Shown: in pieces, positions 28,237 through 36,433 of the stretch
Position numbering within the stretch: position 1 is the stretch's first letter
Layout of the letters: each line of letters begins with the position of its first letter
Translations under genes and position numbers: made by a program
The notes under the pieces: model-generated
Databases searched by the model: none
What the model saw: only the letters and a program-made list of their open reading frames with translations
What the model was told of the DNA's origin: nothing
Source of the DNA: Brevibacillus fulvus
GTDB taxonomy: Bacteria; Bacillota; Bacilli; Brevibacillales; Brevibacillaceae
DNA: 64,000 bases
Reading direction: 5' to 3'
Assembly: GCF_016908525.1 (NCBI RefSeq)
Contig: NZ_JAFBEB010000010.1
Span: 79,600 to 143,599, forward strand

Positions 28237-28288
28237 TATTTCAAATTTAAGATATGCAAATTCAAAACAATTTGCCGGAGGGATAACG

Positions 28289-29239
28289 GTGAACAAGCAA
28301 ACAACAGGCATTCATCATATCACCGCATTTGCCAAAAATCCGCAGCAAAATATTGATTTTTATGTGGGTGTACTGGGACTGCGATTGGTAAAGAAAACGA
28401 TTAATTTTGATGCGCCGGAAGTTTATCATTTTTATTTTGGCAATGAACAAGGAAGCCCCGGAACGATTATGACCTTCTTCCCTTGGCCAACGGCTCGCCG
28501 CGGCAAGATTGGCGGCGGTCAAGTGGGAACTACCAGCTTTGTCGTGCCGCCTGGTTCGCTGTCCTTTTGGGAGGAGCGGTTAGGCCGGTTCAACGTTGAA
28601 GTGCGCAAGTCAATGCGCTTCGGTGAAACCTATCTGCAATTTAATGACCATGAAGGCTTGCAGTTGGAATTGGTGGAACGGGAAGCAGGCGAAGACAGCA
28701 AGTGGTCGTTTGGCGGTGTGCCGGCAGATAAGGCGATCAAAGGCTTTGGCGGTGCTGTTTTGTTTAGCACGGTACCTGATCGGACCATGAAAACATTGGC
28801 AGATGTAATGGGCTTGCAAAAGGTTGCGGAAGAAGGAGATCTCGTTCGTTTTCAGGCAGCCGGCGATCTGGGCAATGTGATCGATATCAATGCACGACCG
28901 ATGCCATGGGGAGCGGACGGAGCAGGTGTTGTCCACCATATTGCTTGGCGGGCCCAAGATTTTGACGACCACGAGGCATGGCGAACCCATCTCTTGGCCA
29001 GCGGCTTTCGGCCAACGCCAATTATTGACCGGCAATATTTTCACGCCATTTATTTCCGGGAAGAGGGCGGCATTCTTTTTGAAATTGCTACCGATCCCCC
29101 AGGTTTCCTGGTCGACGAGGAGTTTGACCGGTTGGGCGAAAAATTGATGTTGCCGGAATGGTTTGAAGCAAACCGCGGACAAATTGAAGCAGGCTTGCTG
29201 CCGATCGAAGTCCGGGTACTGGAGGAAGATCGGCAATGA
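28289..29239 (+). CDS. Ring-cleaving dioxygenase, MhqO-like (vicinal oxygen chelate fold)
   Basis: A 316-residue protein of two tandem glyoxalase/extradiol dioxygenase modules. Module 1 begins TGIHHITAFAKNPQQNIDFYVGVLGLRLVKK (metal His in HHIT) and module 2 carries GVVHHIAWRAQDFDDHEAW; a late ILFEIATDPPGF supplies the Glu ligand. The family includes B. subtilis MhqO, induced by quinones and catechol. GTG 28289 follows GGAGGGATAAC; earlier in-frame codons overlap the promoter. Its stop overlaps the hydrolase start (ATGA), so the two are translated together, probably in detoxification of quinones or hydroquinones. Confidence 0.88.
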   Translation: MNKQTTGIHHITAFAKNPQQNIDFYVGVLGLRLVKKTINFDAPEVYHFYFGNEQGSPGTIMTFFPWPTARRGKIGGGQVGTTSFVVPPGSLSFWEERLGRFNVEVRKSMRFGETYLQFNDHEGLQLELVEREAGEDSKWSFGGVPADKAIKGFGGAVLFSTVPDRTMKTLADVMGLQKVAEEGDLVRFQAAGDLGNVIDINARPMPWGADGAGVVHHIAWRAQDFDDHEAWRTHLLASGFRPTPIIDRQYFHAIYFREEGGILFEIATDPPGFLVDEEFDRLGEKLMLPEWFEANRGQIEAGLLPIEVRVLEEDRQ

Positions 29240-29844
29240 TCCACCTGTTTTCGCAAGGAGAAGATCGCAGCGCGCCAACGCTTGTCCTGTTTCACGGAAC
29301 CGGCGGGACGGAGCGCGATCTGCTTCCGTTGGCGCGGATCGTTTCTCCCGCTTCGTCCGTTTTGAGCATCCGCGGAAATGTACTGGAGAACGGAATGCCG
29401 CGTTATTTCCGGCGACTGGCCGAAGGGATTTTTGACGAGGAAGATCTCGTTCTGCGCACAGCGGAACTGTACCAATTTTTAGAGGATGCCGCCCGGCAGT
29501 ACGGAGTGGCGCGGGACAATTTTGTCGCCATCGGCTATTCCAATGGCGCCAATATCGCCGCCAGCCTGTTGTTTCATTATGGACAATCGCTGAAAGGAGC
29601 CATTTTGCACCATCCGATGGTTCCCCGGCGTGGCATCAAGCTGCCGGGACTCATGGATACAGCGGTGTTCATTGGAGCGGGAGCAAACGATCCGATCTGT
29701 TCCCGCGAAGAGACGGAGGAGCTCGCCAGCTTGTTGCGAGACGCGGGAGCGGACGTTTCTATCCACTGGGAACGGTCCGGCCATCAATTAACGAAAACGG
29801 AAGTTGATGCGGCAACCGCATGGTTTGAACGAAATTTTGGCTAA
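29236..29844 (+). CDS. Alpha/beta hydrolase, MhqD/carboxylesterase-like
   Basis: A 202-residue serine hydrolase. LFHGTGGTERDLLPLA forms the oxyanion loop, AIGYSNGANIAASLL the nucleophile elbow (GYSNG), followed by GANDPICSREETEEL (Asp) and WERSGHQLTKTEV (His). It resembles the phospholipase/carboxylesterase family member MhqD, which accompanies MhqE/MhqO dioxygenases in quinone resistance. Start ATG 29236 overlaps the dioxygenase stop by four bases. Operon of two genes ending at a strong terminator. Confidence 0.9.
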   Translation: MIHLFSQGEDRSAPTLVLFHGTGGTERDLLPLARIVSPASSVLSIRGNVLENGMPRYFRRLAEGIFDEEDLVLRTAELYQFLEDAARQYGVARDNFVAIGYSNGANIAASLLFHYGQSLKGAILHHPMVPRRGIKLPGLMDTAVFIGAGANDPICSREETEELASLLRDAGADVSIHWERSGHQLTKTEVDAATAWFERNFG

Positions 29845-29851
29845 ACAAAGC

Positions 29852-29897
29852 AGCCCAACGCGTGTTTCTACGGAGAACGTGTTGGGCTAATTTTTTT
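29852..29897 (+). terminator. Terminator after dioxygenase/hydrolase operon
   Basis: AGCCCAACGCGT (29852-29863) pairs with ACGTGTTGGGCT (29877-29888) with one G-T pair; TTTTTTT follows at 29891. Confidence 0.88.
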
Positions 29898-30000
29898 GGC
29901 GAAAGCGGGGAAAGGGCGGCTGCCCATCACTCTCTGTGCGTTTGCCGCATATTGTAATTTCGAAATAGTTGAATACACAAAAATACGAGGAGGATTTCAT

Positions 30001-30231
30001 TTGCATCATTCACAGATCAGGGCATGGCGCCCTTATATCAGCCCGTTCGATCCGTGTCCGCCGCAAAAAGTGAAAACGTACATCGTGCCTCCCAACCTGT
30101 TTGTTGGCTTCCAGCCTCCGAACCTGCAGCAATTCCCCCCGGCGGCTGCCTTGAAGTACGGGACGTTGTGGCCAATTTTTTACAGTCCTTATGAAGGGCG
30201 AGGAGATCGAGAAATGAGTGATATCAAATGA
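30001..30231 (+). CDS. cotJA: Spore coat-associated protein CotJA
   Basis: A 76-residue, Pro-rich inner spore coat protein. WRPYISPFDPCPPQKVKTYIVPPNLFVGFQ matches CotJA, whose amino acid make-up is similar (Pro, Tyr, Gln). TTG 30001 follows GAGGAGGATTTCAT; upstream in-frame sequence lacks a start with a binding site. A GCATATT (29947-29953) and AATACAC (29972-29978) resemble sigma-E elements but the spacing is too long to be confident. The stop overlaps the cotJB start. Confidence 0.88.
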   Translation: MHHSQIRAWRPYISPFDPCPPQKVKTYIVPPNLFVGFQPPNLQQFPPAAALKYGTLWPIFYSPYEGRGDREMSDIK

Positions 30232-30497
30232 GCGATATGAGACAGGTGGATGAACGTTATTACCAGTTGCTTGAACAATTGCAAGCGGTGGACTTTGTGC
30301 TGGTTGAACTGAACCTCTATCTGGATACGCATAACGATGACGTCGATGCGCTCAACCAGTTCAACTATTATGTGCAAGAGCGCTGGAAAATCGCGCGAGA
30401 AATCGAAAGCTCCTATGGACCGTTGCAAGGCTTTGGCAACAGCGCTTCCGGTTTTCCGTGGCAATGGGACGACACACCTTGGCCGTGGCAAGTGTAA
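30228..30497 (+). CDS. cotJB: Spore coat protein CotJB
   Basis: An 89-residue protein with the family pattern YYQLLEQLQAVDFVLVELNLYLDTHNDD and a Trp-rich end FPWQWDDTPWPWQV. CotJB is needed with CotJC for assembly of this coat sub-complex in Bacillus. ATG 30228 overlaps the cotJA stop (ATGA) and follows AGGAGATCGAG, so the genes are coupled. Confidence 0.92.
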   Translation: MSDMRQVDERYYQLLEQLQAVDFVLVELNLYLDTHNDDVDALNQFNYYVQERWKIAREIESSYGPLQGFGNSASGFPWQWDDTPWPWQV

Positions 30498-30515
30498 GGG
30501 AAGGAGAAAAAGAAT

Positions 30516-31085
30516 ATGTGGTATTATGAGAAAAAACTGCAATATCCGGTTAGAGTGAGCAAATGTGATCCGTATATGGCGAAATTATTGTTGGAGCAAT
30601 ATGGCGGCGCCGATGGAGAACTGGCCGCGGCGTTGCGCTATTTGAATCAACGCTACACGATTCCCAACAAGGTAATCGGGCTGTTGAACGATATCGGCAC
30701 AGAAGAATTTGCGCACTTGGAAATGATCGCGACGATGGTCTACAAACTAACAAAAGATGCCACCCCGGAACAGTTGCGGGCGGCCGGGCTGGCTGATCAT
30801 TACGTAAATCATGACAAGGCGTTATATTATCAAAATGCTTCGGGAGTTCCTTGGACGGCTGCCTATATTCAGGCCAAGGGCGATCCGATTGCCGATTTGT
30901 ATGAGGATATTGCGGCCGAAGAAAAGGCGCGGGCTACCTACCAATGGCTGATCGACATGACCGACGATGTTGATTTGCAGGACGGTTTGAAATTTTTGCG
31001 GCAGCGCGAGGTCGTGCACTCGCAACGATTCCGGGAAGCGGTGGAACTGCTAAAAGAAGAACGGGATCGCAAAAAAATCTTTTGA
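30516..31085 (+). CDS. cotJC: Spore coat protein CotJC, manganese catalase family
   Basis: A 189-residue protein of the Mn-catalase (ferritin-like) family. Di-metal ligands are visible in the EQYGGADGELAAALRYLNQR, IGTEEFAHLEMI, and AAEEKARATYQWL segments and in the final REVVHSQRFREA. CotJC is deposited in the spore coat and may remove peroxide. ATG 30516 follows AAGGAGAAA, 18 bases after cotJB. Third gene of the cotJABC operon. Confidence 0.94.
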   Translation: MWYYEKKLQYPVRVSKCDPYMAKLLLEQYGGADGELAAALRYLNQRYTIPNKVIGLLNDIGTEEFAHLEMIATMVYKLTKDATPEQLRAAGLADHYVNHDKALYYQNASGVPWTAAYIQAKGDPIADLYEDIAAEEKARATYQWLIDMTDDVDLQDGLKFLRQREVVHSQRFREAVELLKEERDRKKIF

Positions 31086-31101
31086 CATCCCATATGTATG
31101 A

Positions 31102-31140
31102 AGATAGCCCGGCAGCACCATTCGCCAGGCTATCTGTATT
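31102..31140 (+). terminator. Terminator after cotJC
   Basis: AGATAGCC (31102-31109) pairs with GGCTATCT (31128-31135), followed by GTATTTT. Confidence 0.7.
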
Positions 31141-31161
31141 TTAACCCCAAACAGCGGTTCG

Positions 31162-31743
31162 TTATGATGCGAAATAGACAGCAAATCGTTGGAACAGATG
31201 GTTGTCCACCAGGGACTTCCCGTACTCTTGCAACAGAGAAACGGTGAGATCAGCGTGAACGGCGTATTCCTCCATTATGGAAACAATCTCGGCAAGAGCC
31301 TGTTCTTCGATGGACTGTGATTTATCTAAGACGACATAGTACTTGTCCTGATAAAGGAACAACTGTCCGTCAATCTCTGGCGTGTCCGCCAGCCGAATGC
31401 CGCAAGAAATCAAATCCTCCACATCTTTGAAGTGAAAGACCAGGTTGTCTTTGGTGGGAACGGCAGTGATAAACACTTCCGATTCCGTAAGTTCGGGCGC
31501 ATCCTGGAGCATCGTCACGGTGATGAAGGCTCCTTCGCCTGGTACATAAGAAACTTCCGTTTTGAAGGGGAGGTCATTGCTGAACTGTTGAGTAGACTCG
31601 GCAAACAACAGCAGTTCGTCGACCAAATCATTGATCATTTCGACATTCTTGGCATAATCGCCGATCGTGAAGCCTCGTTCGGTCAATTCGGCATGATCCA
31701 AGTAAGCAGAGATTCGTTGATTCCCTTTAAATTCAATTTTCAT
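31162..31743 (-). CDS. mecA: Adaptor protein MecA/YpbH family
   Basis: A 193-residue adaptor that targets substrates to the ClpC ATPase and so controls competence and stress proteins. It begins with the N-terminal substrate-binding domain (MKIEFKGNQRISAYLDHAELTERG-type start, recognised by the DHAELTERGF motif), has an acidic linker, and a C-terminal ClpC-binding alpha/beta domain (FHFKDVEDLISCGIRL, YYVVLDKSQSIEEQALAEIVSIMEEYA). ATG 31743 follows GGGAGGGC. Length is nearer to YpbH (194) than MecA (218), so either paralogue name could apply. Confidence 0.88.
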   Translation of the reverse strand: MKIEFKGNQRISAYLDHAELTERGFTIGDYAKNVEMINDLVDELLLFAESTQQFSNDLPFKTEVSYVPGEGAFITVTMLQDAPELTESEVFITAVPTKDNLVFHFKDVEDLISCGIRLADTPEIDGQLFLYQDKYYVVLDKSQSIEEQALAEIVSIMEEYAVHADLTVSLLQEYGKSLVDNHLFQRFAVYFAS

Positions 31744-32064
31744 GGCAAGCCCTCCCGATGTGTACAGAATATACAAAGACGTGATATCAAAAGTGCCAGA
31801 AACAGGGGACGGTTGCAAATTGTAATTCAATTTGGATACCAAACAATATAACCGGAAACGACCGAGGAAGCAACAAGCAACTTATGGGAGCAAAAGGACA
31901 AACAGCGATGTTTTTATTTGTGGACGTCCGCGATATAATAAAGGAAGTAGAACCGAAATATTCGGGCTGGCAAATTCTCTGGAATTTTACGAAATATTTG
32001 ATACAATACTAGGGAGAATTCAATAAATTCCGATTGGAATACTATGGAGAAAGAGGGATTGGCA
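31744..32064. other. Divergent intergenic region mecA-mtnD
   Basis: No supported gene. A TACAAT box at 32002-32007 could serve mtnD but lacks a clear -35. Short AT-rich repeats (GAATT/AATTC) occur near 31975-32030. I see no S-box or other aptamer here although mtnD is often SAM-regulated elsewhere. Confidence 0.4.
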
Positions 32065-32604
32065 ATGGCTGAAATTCGCATCCGCAATACAAACGAGCGT
32101 ATTAAAGGAAATGACAATGTGAAAGCATTTTTGGAGAAGCAAGGTGTCTTGTTTGAACATTGGGATACGGACAAACTGCCGGAAGAGCTCCGGGAAAAAT
32201 TCGTACTCAGCGATGAAGAAAAAAATCAGATTCTCGCTACCTATGATGCGGAAATCCGCGATCTGGCCGAACGCAGAGGATATCGCACCTGGGATATTAT
32301 CACGCTGTCGGAAGCAACTCCCAATCTCGATGAACTGCTGAAAAAGTTTGAGTCCGTGCACACCCATACCGAAGATGAAGTGCGGGCGATTACCGCCGGC
32401 AACGGCATTTTTATCATCAAAGGCTCCGATGACGTCGGCTATTTTGATGTTGAACTGGAAGCAGGGGACGTTATCTCGGTTCCCGAAAACAATCCGCACT
32501 TCTTTACCTTGATGGACAACCGGCAAGTGGTGGCTGTTCGTCTGTTTATTGAAACAGAGGGCTGGATTGCTCATCCGTTTCAAGATCCCGCTTTCCAAAA
32601 ATAA
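32065..32604 (+). CDS. mtnD: Acireductone dioxygenase MtnD
   Basis: Converts acireductone plus oxygen to the 2-keto precursor of methionine in methylthioadenosine salvage. The 179-residue cupin matches the family length; metal ligands are His99, His101 and Glu105 (HTHTEDE) and His145 (NNPHFF). ATG 32065 follows AGAGGGATT; the upstream in-frame ATG at 32044 lacks a site. It stands alone here, without the other mtn genes, but 4 kb downstream lies the SAM-controlled transporter cluster that may feed the same pathway. Confidence 0.93.
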   Translation: MAEIRIRNTNERIKGNDNVKAFLEKQGVLFEHWDTDKLPEELREKFVLSDEEKNQILATYDAEIRDLAERRGYRTWDIITLSEATPNLDELLKKFESVHTHTEDEVRAITAGNGIFIIKGSDDVGYFDVELEAGDVISVPENNPHFFTLMDNRQVVAVRLFIETEGWIAHPFQDPAFQK

Positions 32605-32616
32605 GCAAACACCTGA

Positions 32617-32654
32617 AAAAAGCGTCTCAGCGAGCGAGACGCTTTTTTATTTGG
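32617..32654. terminator. Bidirectional terminator between mtnD and BCCT gene
   Basis: AAAAAAGCGTCTC (32616-32628) pairs with GAGACGCTTTTTT (32636-32648); T-runs flank the hairpin on both strands. Confidence 0.88.
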
Positions 32655-32692
32655 AGGACGGCTCGCCAGCCTTGGCCGCTGGCGGCGGCATT

Positions 32693-34228
32693 TTAGGTTG
32701 TCGGATACTTTTCCGTCAGCAATTTATCCAGTTTCTTTTGTTTCTCTTTCAATCGCCCGCGGTATTCCCGTTCCTCGTCTTTTAACGACAGGTACAGAGA
32801 GATGCACATGCCCAGCATAATGACGGCAAAAGGCAAGGCCGTGACAATCGAAGCTGTTTGCAGCGCGTCAAGTCCGCCGCTCAGCAATAAAACCACTGCG
32901 ACCAACGACTGAACAAGCCCCCAGGAAATTTTGATCCGGTTGGAAGGATTGAGATTTCCATTGGACGATAACATGCCCAGCACAAATGTGGCCGAATCGG
33001 CCGAAGTGATAAAAAAGGTTATGATCAGCAAAGTTGCCAAGATGACCACGATGGTACCGAGGGGGAGGTGCTGCAGAGTAATAAACAGCGCCGTTGTAAT
33101 ATCGTTTTGGACAGCCTCGCCAACGGGCAGATTCTCAAACATTTCTTGATGCAGCCCGGTCCCGCCGAATACAGAAAACCAGAAAAAACTGAGCAGGCTG
33201 GGGGTGAGCAAAACCCCGATCATAAATTCCCGGATCGTTCGGCCCTTGGAGACGCGAGCGATAAACGTTCCGACAAACGGAGCCCAAGCAATCCACCAAG
33301 CCCAGTAAAATAACGTCCAGTTTCGAATCCAGCTGCTTTCCACAAATGGAGTCAACCGCATGCTCATTTGAATAAGATTTTGCAAATAACTGCCCAAGGT
33401 GGTGGTAAAGGTGTCAAAAATAAAAAAGGTCGGGCCGAGCAACAAGGTAAACAGCAATAAGGCTGCCGCCAGCATGAGATTGGCGTTGCTCAAGATTTTC
33501 ATTCCTTTATCCAGTCCGGATGTCGCAGAGATCAAATAAAGGACGGTGATCACTGCGATAATCAGCAACTGTATGATTATTGCGTTCGGAAGCCCCAGCA
33601 GATGCTTGAGCCCGCCGTTAATTTGCAAGGTGCCCAGTCCCAACGACGTCGCTACTCCAAACGCGGTGGCGATGATCGCCAATATATCAATCAACTTCCC
33701 GATCGGGCCATTGACGCGTTCCTTTAGCAGCGGATAAAAGGTAGCCGATATCAGTCCTTTTGTCCCTTTGCGAAACTGAAAATAAGCCAATGACAAGGCA
33801 ATGACGCCATAGATTCCCCAAGGATGCAGTCCCCAATGAAAAAAAGAGTAGCGCATAGCCGCCCTGGCTGCTTCCGGAGACTGCGGGACAATCTCTGCTG
33901 GCGGCTCGAAATAATGAGAGACCGGTTCCGCCACACCCCAGAAAACAAGGCCGATTCCCATTCCGGCGCTGAACAGCATGGCAAACCAGCTTAGGGTCGA
34001 GTATTCGGGTTCGTCATCATCGTTGCCAAGCCTTATGTGTCCAAATTTACTAAAAGCGAGATAGAGACAAAAGATCAAATAGAAAAAGGTAACGATTAAA
34101 TAAAACCAGCCAAACTTAGCTGTTGTGAAGGCCAGCAGCTCGTTCGCGGTTTCCGCGAAGTGCACGGGAGAAACGATTCCCCACAATACAAAGAGGAGAA
34201 TAATTCCGATGGAGGTGATGAAGGTCAT
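32693..34228 (-). CDS. BCCT-family betaine/choline/carnitine transporter
   Basis: A 511-residue sodium- or proton-coupled transporter for quaternary ammonium compounds, usually an osmoprotectant importer. Twelve hydrophobic segments and the family signature are present: SAGMGIGLVFWGVAEPVSHY early, and the Trp-rich WTLFYWAWWIAWAPFVGTFIARVSKGRTIREF in the ninth helix region. The C-terminal tail is basic (KEKQKKLDKLLTEKYP). ATG 34228 follows AGGAGGTTC. Bacillus OpuD is the nearest functional analogue by size, but substrate is not certain. Confidence 0.93.
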   Translation of the reverse strand: MTFITSIGIILLFVLWGIVSPVHFAETANELLAFTTAKFGWFYLIVTFFYLIFCLYLAFSKFGHIRLGNDDDEPEYSTLSWFAMLFSAGMGIGLVFWGVAEPVSHYFEPPAEIVPQSPEAARAAMRYSFFHWGLHPWGIYGVIALSLAYFQFRKGTKGLISATFYPLLKERVNGPIGKLIDILAIIATAFGVATSLGLGTLQINGGLKHLLGLPNAIIIQLLIIAVITVLYLISATSGLDKGMKILSNANLMLAAALLLFTLLLGPTFFIFDTFTTTLGSYLQNLIQMSMRLTPFVESSWIRNWTLFYWAWWIAWAPFVGTFIARVSKGRTIREFMIGVLLTPSLLSFFWFSVFGGTGLHQEMFENLPVGEAVQNDITTALFITLQHLPLGTIVVILATLLIITFFITSADSATFVLGMLSSNGNLNPSNRIKISWGLVQSLVAVVLLLSGGLDALQTASIVTALPFAVIMLGMCISLYLSLKDEEREYRGRLKEKQKKLDKLLTEKYPTT

Positions 34229-34447
34229 AGCTGAAAGAACCTCCTACTTATTGATGTACTTCTGATGGTGTAGGATTCCCCAAGCGTTAGCTAAACATGA
34301 CAGAAACGGCAAAAATGAACGTTTCCCAGGCAGTAAGCGGGATATTCGCTGAGACGACACATTTTTCAGGCGGGACAGGATTCCGTTTTGTCCAAAAAGA
34401 TAGTAAAATAGTCACGATTCCAGCCAAATATAAGGAGAATAGTTCGT

Positions 34448-36130
34448 ATGAAGCAAATGTCCACAAAAGTCCGTCAACGTTTTGCCATGCTTGTGTACAA
34501 CCTTATGTCTGAAGGGGTACTGGTTACGGACCGAGATGGGCTGATTCGAGAAATAAATCCAGCGTTTACCAAGGTGACCGGATACACCTTGCCGGATGTA
34601 TATGGGAAAAAACCAAGTATTCTGAAGTCAGGACATCATAATGAACAGTTTTACCAAAACATGTGGGCATCCATCCATCAAAAGGGAAGTTGGGAAGGGG
34701 AAATTTGGAATCGGAAAAAAGACGGTGAAATTTATATCCAAAAACTAAAAATGATGACGCTGCTCGATGAAGAGGAGCGGACTCTCGGGTATTTGGGGAT
34801 TTTCAGCGATATTACCACCACGAAAAAATTCGAGAAACGTCTGCATTTCCAATATACACACGATCCGTTGACCGAACTGGCCAATCGCAATTCCTTTATG
34901 GCCAACTTGCAGACGGTATTGGCCACCGCAGACGGCCAGGACCGGATTCCGACAGTCGTAATGCTGAATCTTGCCCAATTTCGCCAAGTGAACGAAAGCT
35001 TCGGTTCACACTTTGGCGATCAACTGTTGCAGGCGGTCGCGCAGCGCTTGGCGCAAATCATCGGACAGCAAGGAATGGTTGCCCGAATGGGCGGAGATGA
35101 GTTTGCCATCCTGTTGTTATCGATCAAACAGCTGGATGAAATAACCAGCGTGATACATAAAATTGTGTCGGCTTTCGAACAACCGTTCAGCATCGAAGAT
35201 CAAGATCTGGCCGTTCATTTGAATATCGGCATCAGCATTTATCCTTATGATGGGACAGAGGGTGAGTCCTTGATCCGGAACGCGGAAATGGCTATGTTTT
35301 TGACCAAGGAAACGGGTGGGACGAGTTATCGTTTCTATACTTCGGATATGAACGATATGGCCGGGAAAAGGCTGAAGCTGGAAATCGGTTTGCGCAAAGC
35401 ACTGGAACGTGGTGAACTGACCGTCTACTACCAGCCCAAAATGGAATTGGCGACCAATCAAATCAAAGGTGTAGAGGCGCTGATTCGCTGGCAACATCCG
35501 CAGCGCGGGTTGGTTTCCCCGGGTGAATTTATCCCGGTTGCCGAGGAAACCGGCCTGATCATTCCGATCGGAGCATGGGTACTGCGGACCGCTTGTGAAC
35601 AGGTTGTACGTTGGCAAAAGGCGGGTCTGCCTCCGCTCAAGCTGGCGGTCAATTTGTCCGGCAAACAGTTTAGCCAGGAAAATCTGGTCGGAATGATCAA
35701 GCAAATTTTGCAGGAAACGGGATTGTCGCCAGAATGGCTGGAGCTGGAAATTACGGAAAGCACGGCAATGAACAATGTTGCGCAGGCGATCGAAATCATG
35801 AATGAATTGAAGCGGCATGGCATCAGCCTCTCCATTGACGATTTTGGCACAGGCTATTCTTCGCTCAGCTATATCAGCCGGTTTCCGATCAGCACGTTGA
35901 AAATCGACCAATCCTTTATTCGGGAAATGATCGAGAGGCAAGACCATATGGCCATTGTGAAAGCGATCATCTCCCTGTCGAAAAGCTTGCAATTAAAAGT
36001 GATCGCCGAAGGGGTGGAGCATGACCAACAACGCGATTATTTGGAACAACTCGACTGCCATGAGATTCAGGGCTATCTGATCAGCCCGCCGGTGCCGGCG
36101 AATGATTTGGAAAAACTTTTGCGCGATTAA
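34448..36130 (+). CDS. PAS-GGDEF-EAL protein (c-di-GMP synthesis/hydrolysis)
   Basis: A 560-residue cytosolic protein that probably both makes and degrades c-di-GMP. PAS domain with PAC (about 20-130; RDGLIREINPAFTKVTGY), GGDEF domain (about 135-295; RMGGDEF at 213-219), EAL domain (about 310-555; E343-A344-L345, then ITESTAMNN, SIDDFGTGYSSLSYI, AEGVEH). Both active sites look intact. The RxxD inhibitory site five residues before GGDEF is replaced (GQQG), so product inhibition of the cyclase is probably absent. ATG 34448 follows AAGGAG. No membrane helices. It could supply the ligand for the c-di-GMP riboswitch 9 kb upstream. Confidence 0.94.
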   Translation: MKQMSTKVRQRFAMLVYNLMSEGVLVTDRDGLIREINPAFTKVTGYTLPDVYGKKPSILKSGHHNEQFYQNMWASIHQKGSWEGEIWNRKKDGEIYIQKLKMMTLLDEEERTLGYLGIFSDITTTKKFEKRLHFQYTHDPLTELANRNSFMANLQTVLATADGQDRIPTVVMLNLAQFRQVNESFGSHFGDQLLQAVAQRLAQIIGQQGMVARMGGDEFAILLLSIKQLDEITSVIHKIVSAFEQPFSIEDQDLAVHLNIGISIYPYDGTEGESLIRNAEMAMFLTKETGGTSYRFYTSDMNDMAGKRLKLEIGLRKALERGELTVYYQPKMELATNQIKGVEALIRWQHPQRGLVSPGEFIPVAEETGLIIPIGAWVLRTACEQVVRWQKAGLPPLKLAVNLSGKQFSQENLVGMIKQILQETGLSPEWLELEITESTAMNNVAQAIEIMNELKRHGISLSIDDFGTGYSSLSYISRFPISTLKIDQSFIREMIERQDHMAIVKAIISLSKSLQLKVIAEGVEHDQQRDYLEQLDCHEIQGYLISPPVPANDLEKLLRD

Positions 36131-36157
36131 TGGGATCAAATGTGTGCGGACCGTTTG

Positions 36158-36186
36158 TTGACATTTTGTATCAATCTTGCTACTAT
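36158..36186 (+). promoter_or_regulatory. Sigma-A promoter of the SAM-riboswitch operon
   Basis: TTGACA (36158-36163), 17-base spacer, TACTAT (36181-36186). Initiation about 36193 places the whole aptamer in the transcript. Confidence 0.85.
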
Positions 36187-36212
36187 TCATTCATATTGTT
36201 CAGAAAACACAG

Positions 36213-36368
36213 CTCTTATCGAGAGAGGCGGAGGGTCTGGCCCGATGAAGCCCGGCAACCCCTTGAAGCGATGGCTTCAGGAAGGTGCCAATTCCTGCAG
36301 GATTTTCCTGAAAGATAAGGGAGAGTGCACATGAAAGACAAGCCTCTTCCTAAGGAAGAGGCTTTTTT
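36213..36368 (+). promoter_or_regulatory. SAM-I (S-box) riboswitch with terminator
   Basis: The aptamer spans 36213-36323. P1 is CTCTTATC (36213-36220) with GATAAGGGAG (36314-36323); the core shows GAGAGAGGCGGAGGG, CTGGCCCGATGAAGCCCGGC, AAGGTGCCAATTCC and the GCAG/CCTGAAAGATAAG closing elements, all diagnostic of the S-box. The terminator AGCCTCTTCC/GGAAGAGGCT (36341-36363) with a T-run follows. High SAM should stop transcription of the downstream importer operon, as in all known S-box leaders. Confidence 0.97.
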
Positions 36369-36433
36369 GCTGTCAACGTTTTCGGAATTGAAAAAAATTT
36401 GCAACCAATCGGGAGAGGGAGCGGGAGAGAAAG

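Noticed and set aside
29941..29985. Sigma-E promoter of cotJABC
   Set aside because: GCATATT and AATACAC resemble sigma-E boxes, but the spacer of about 18 bases is too long compared with the expected 13-15; mentioned only in the gene entry.
31744..32064. S-box in front of mtnD
   Set aside because: No GGCCCGATGAAGCC-type core or P1 pairing is present there, unlike the clear S-box at 36213.
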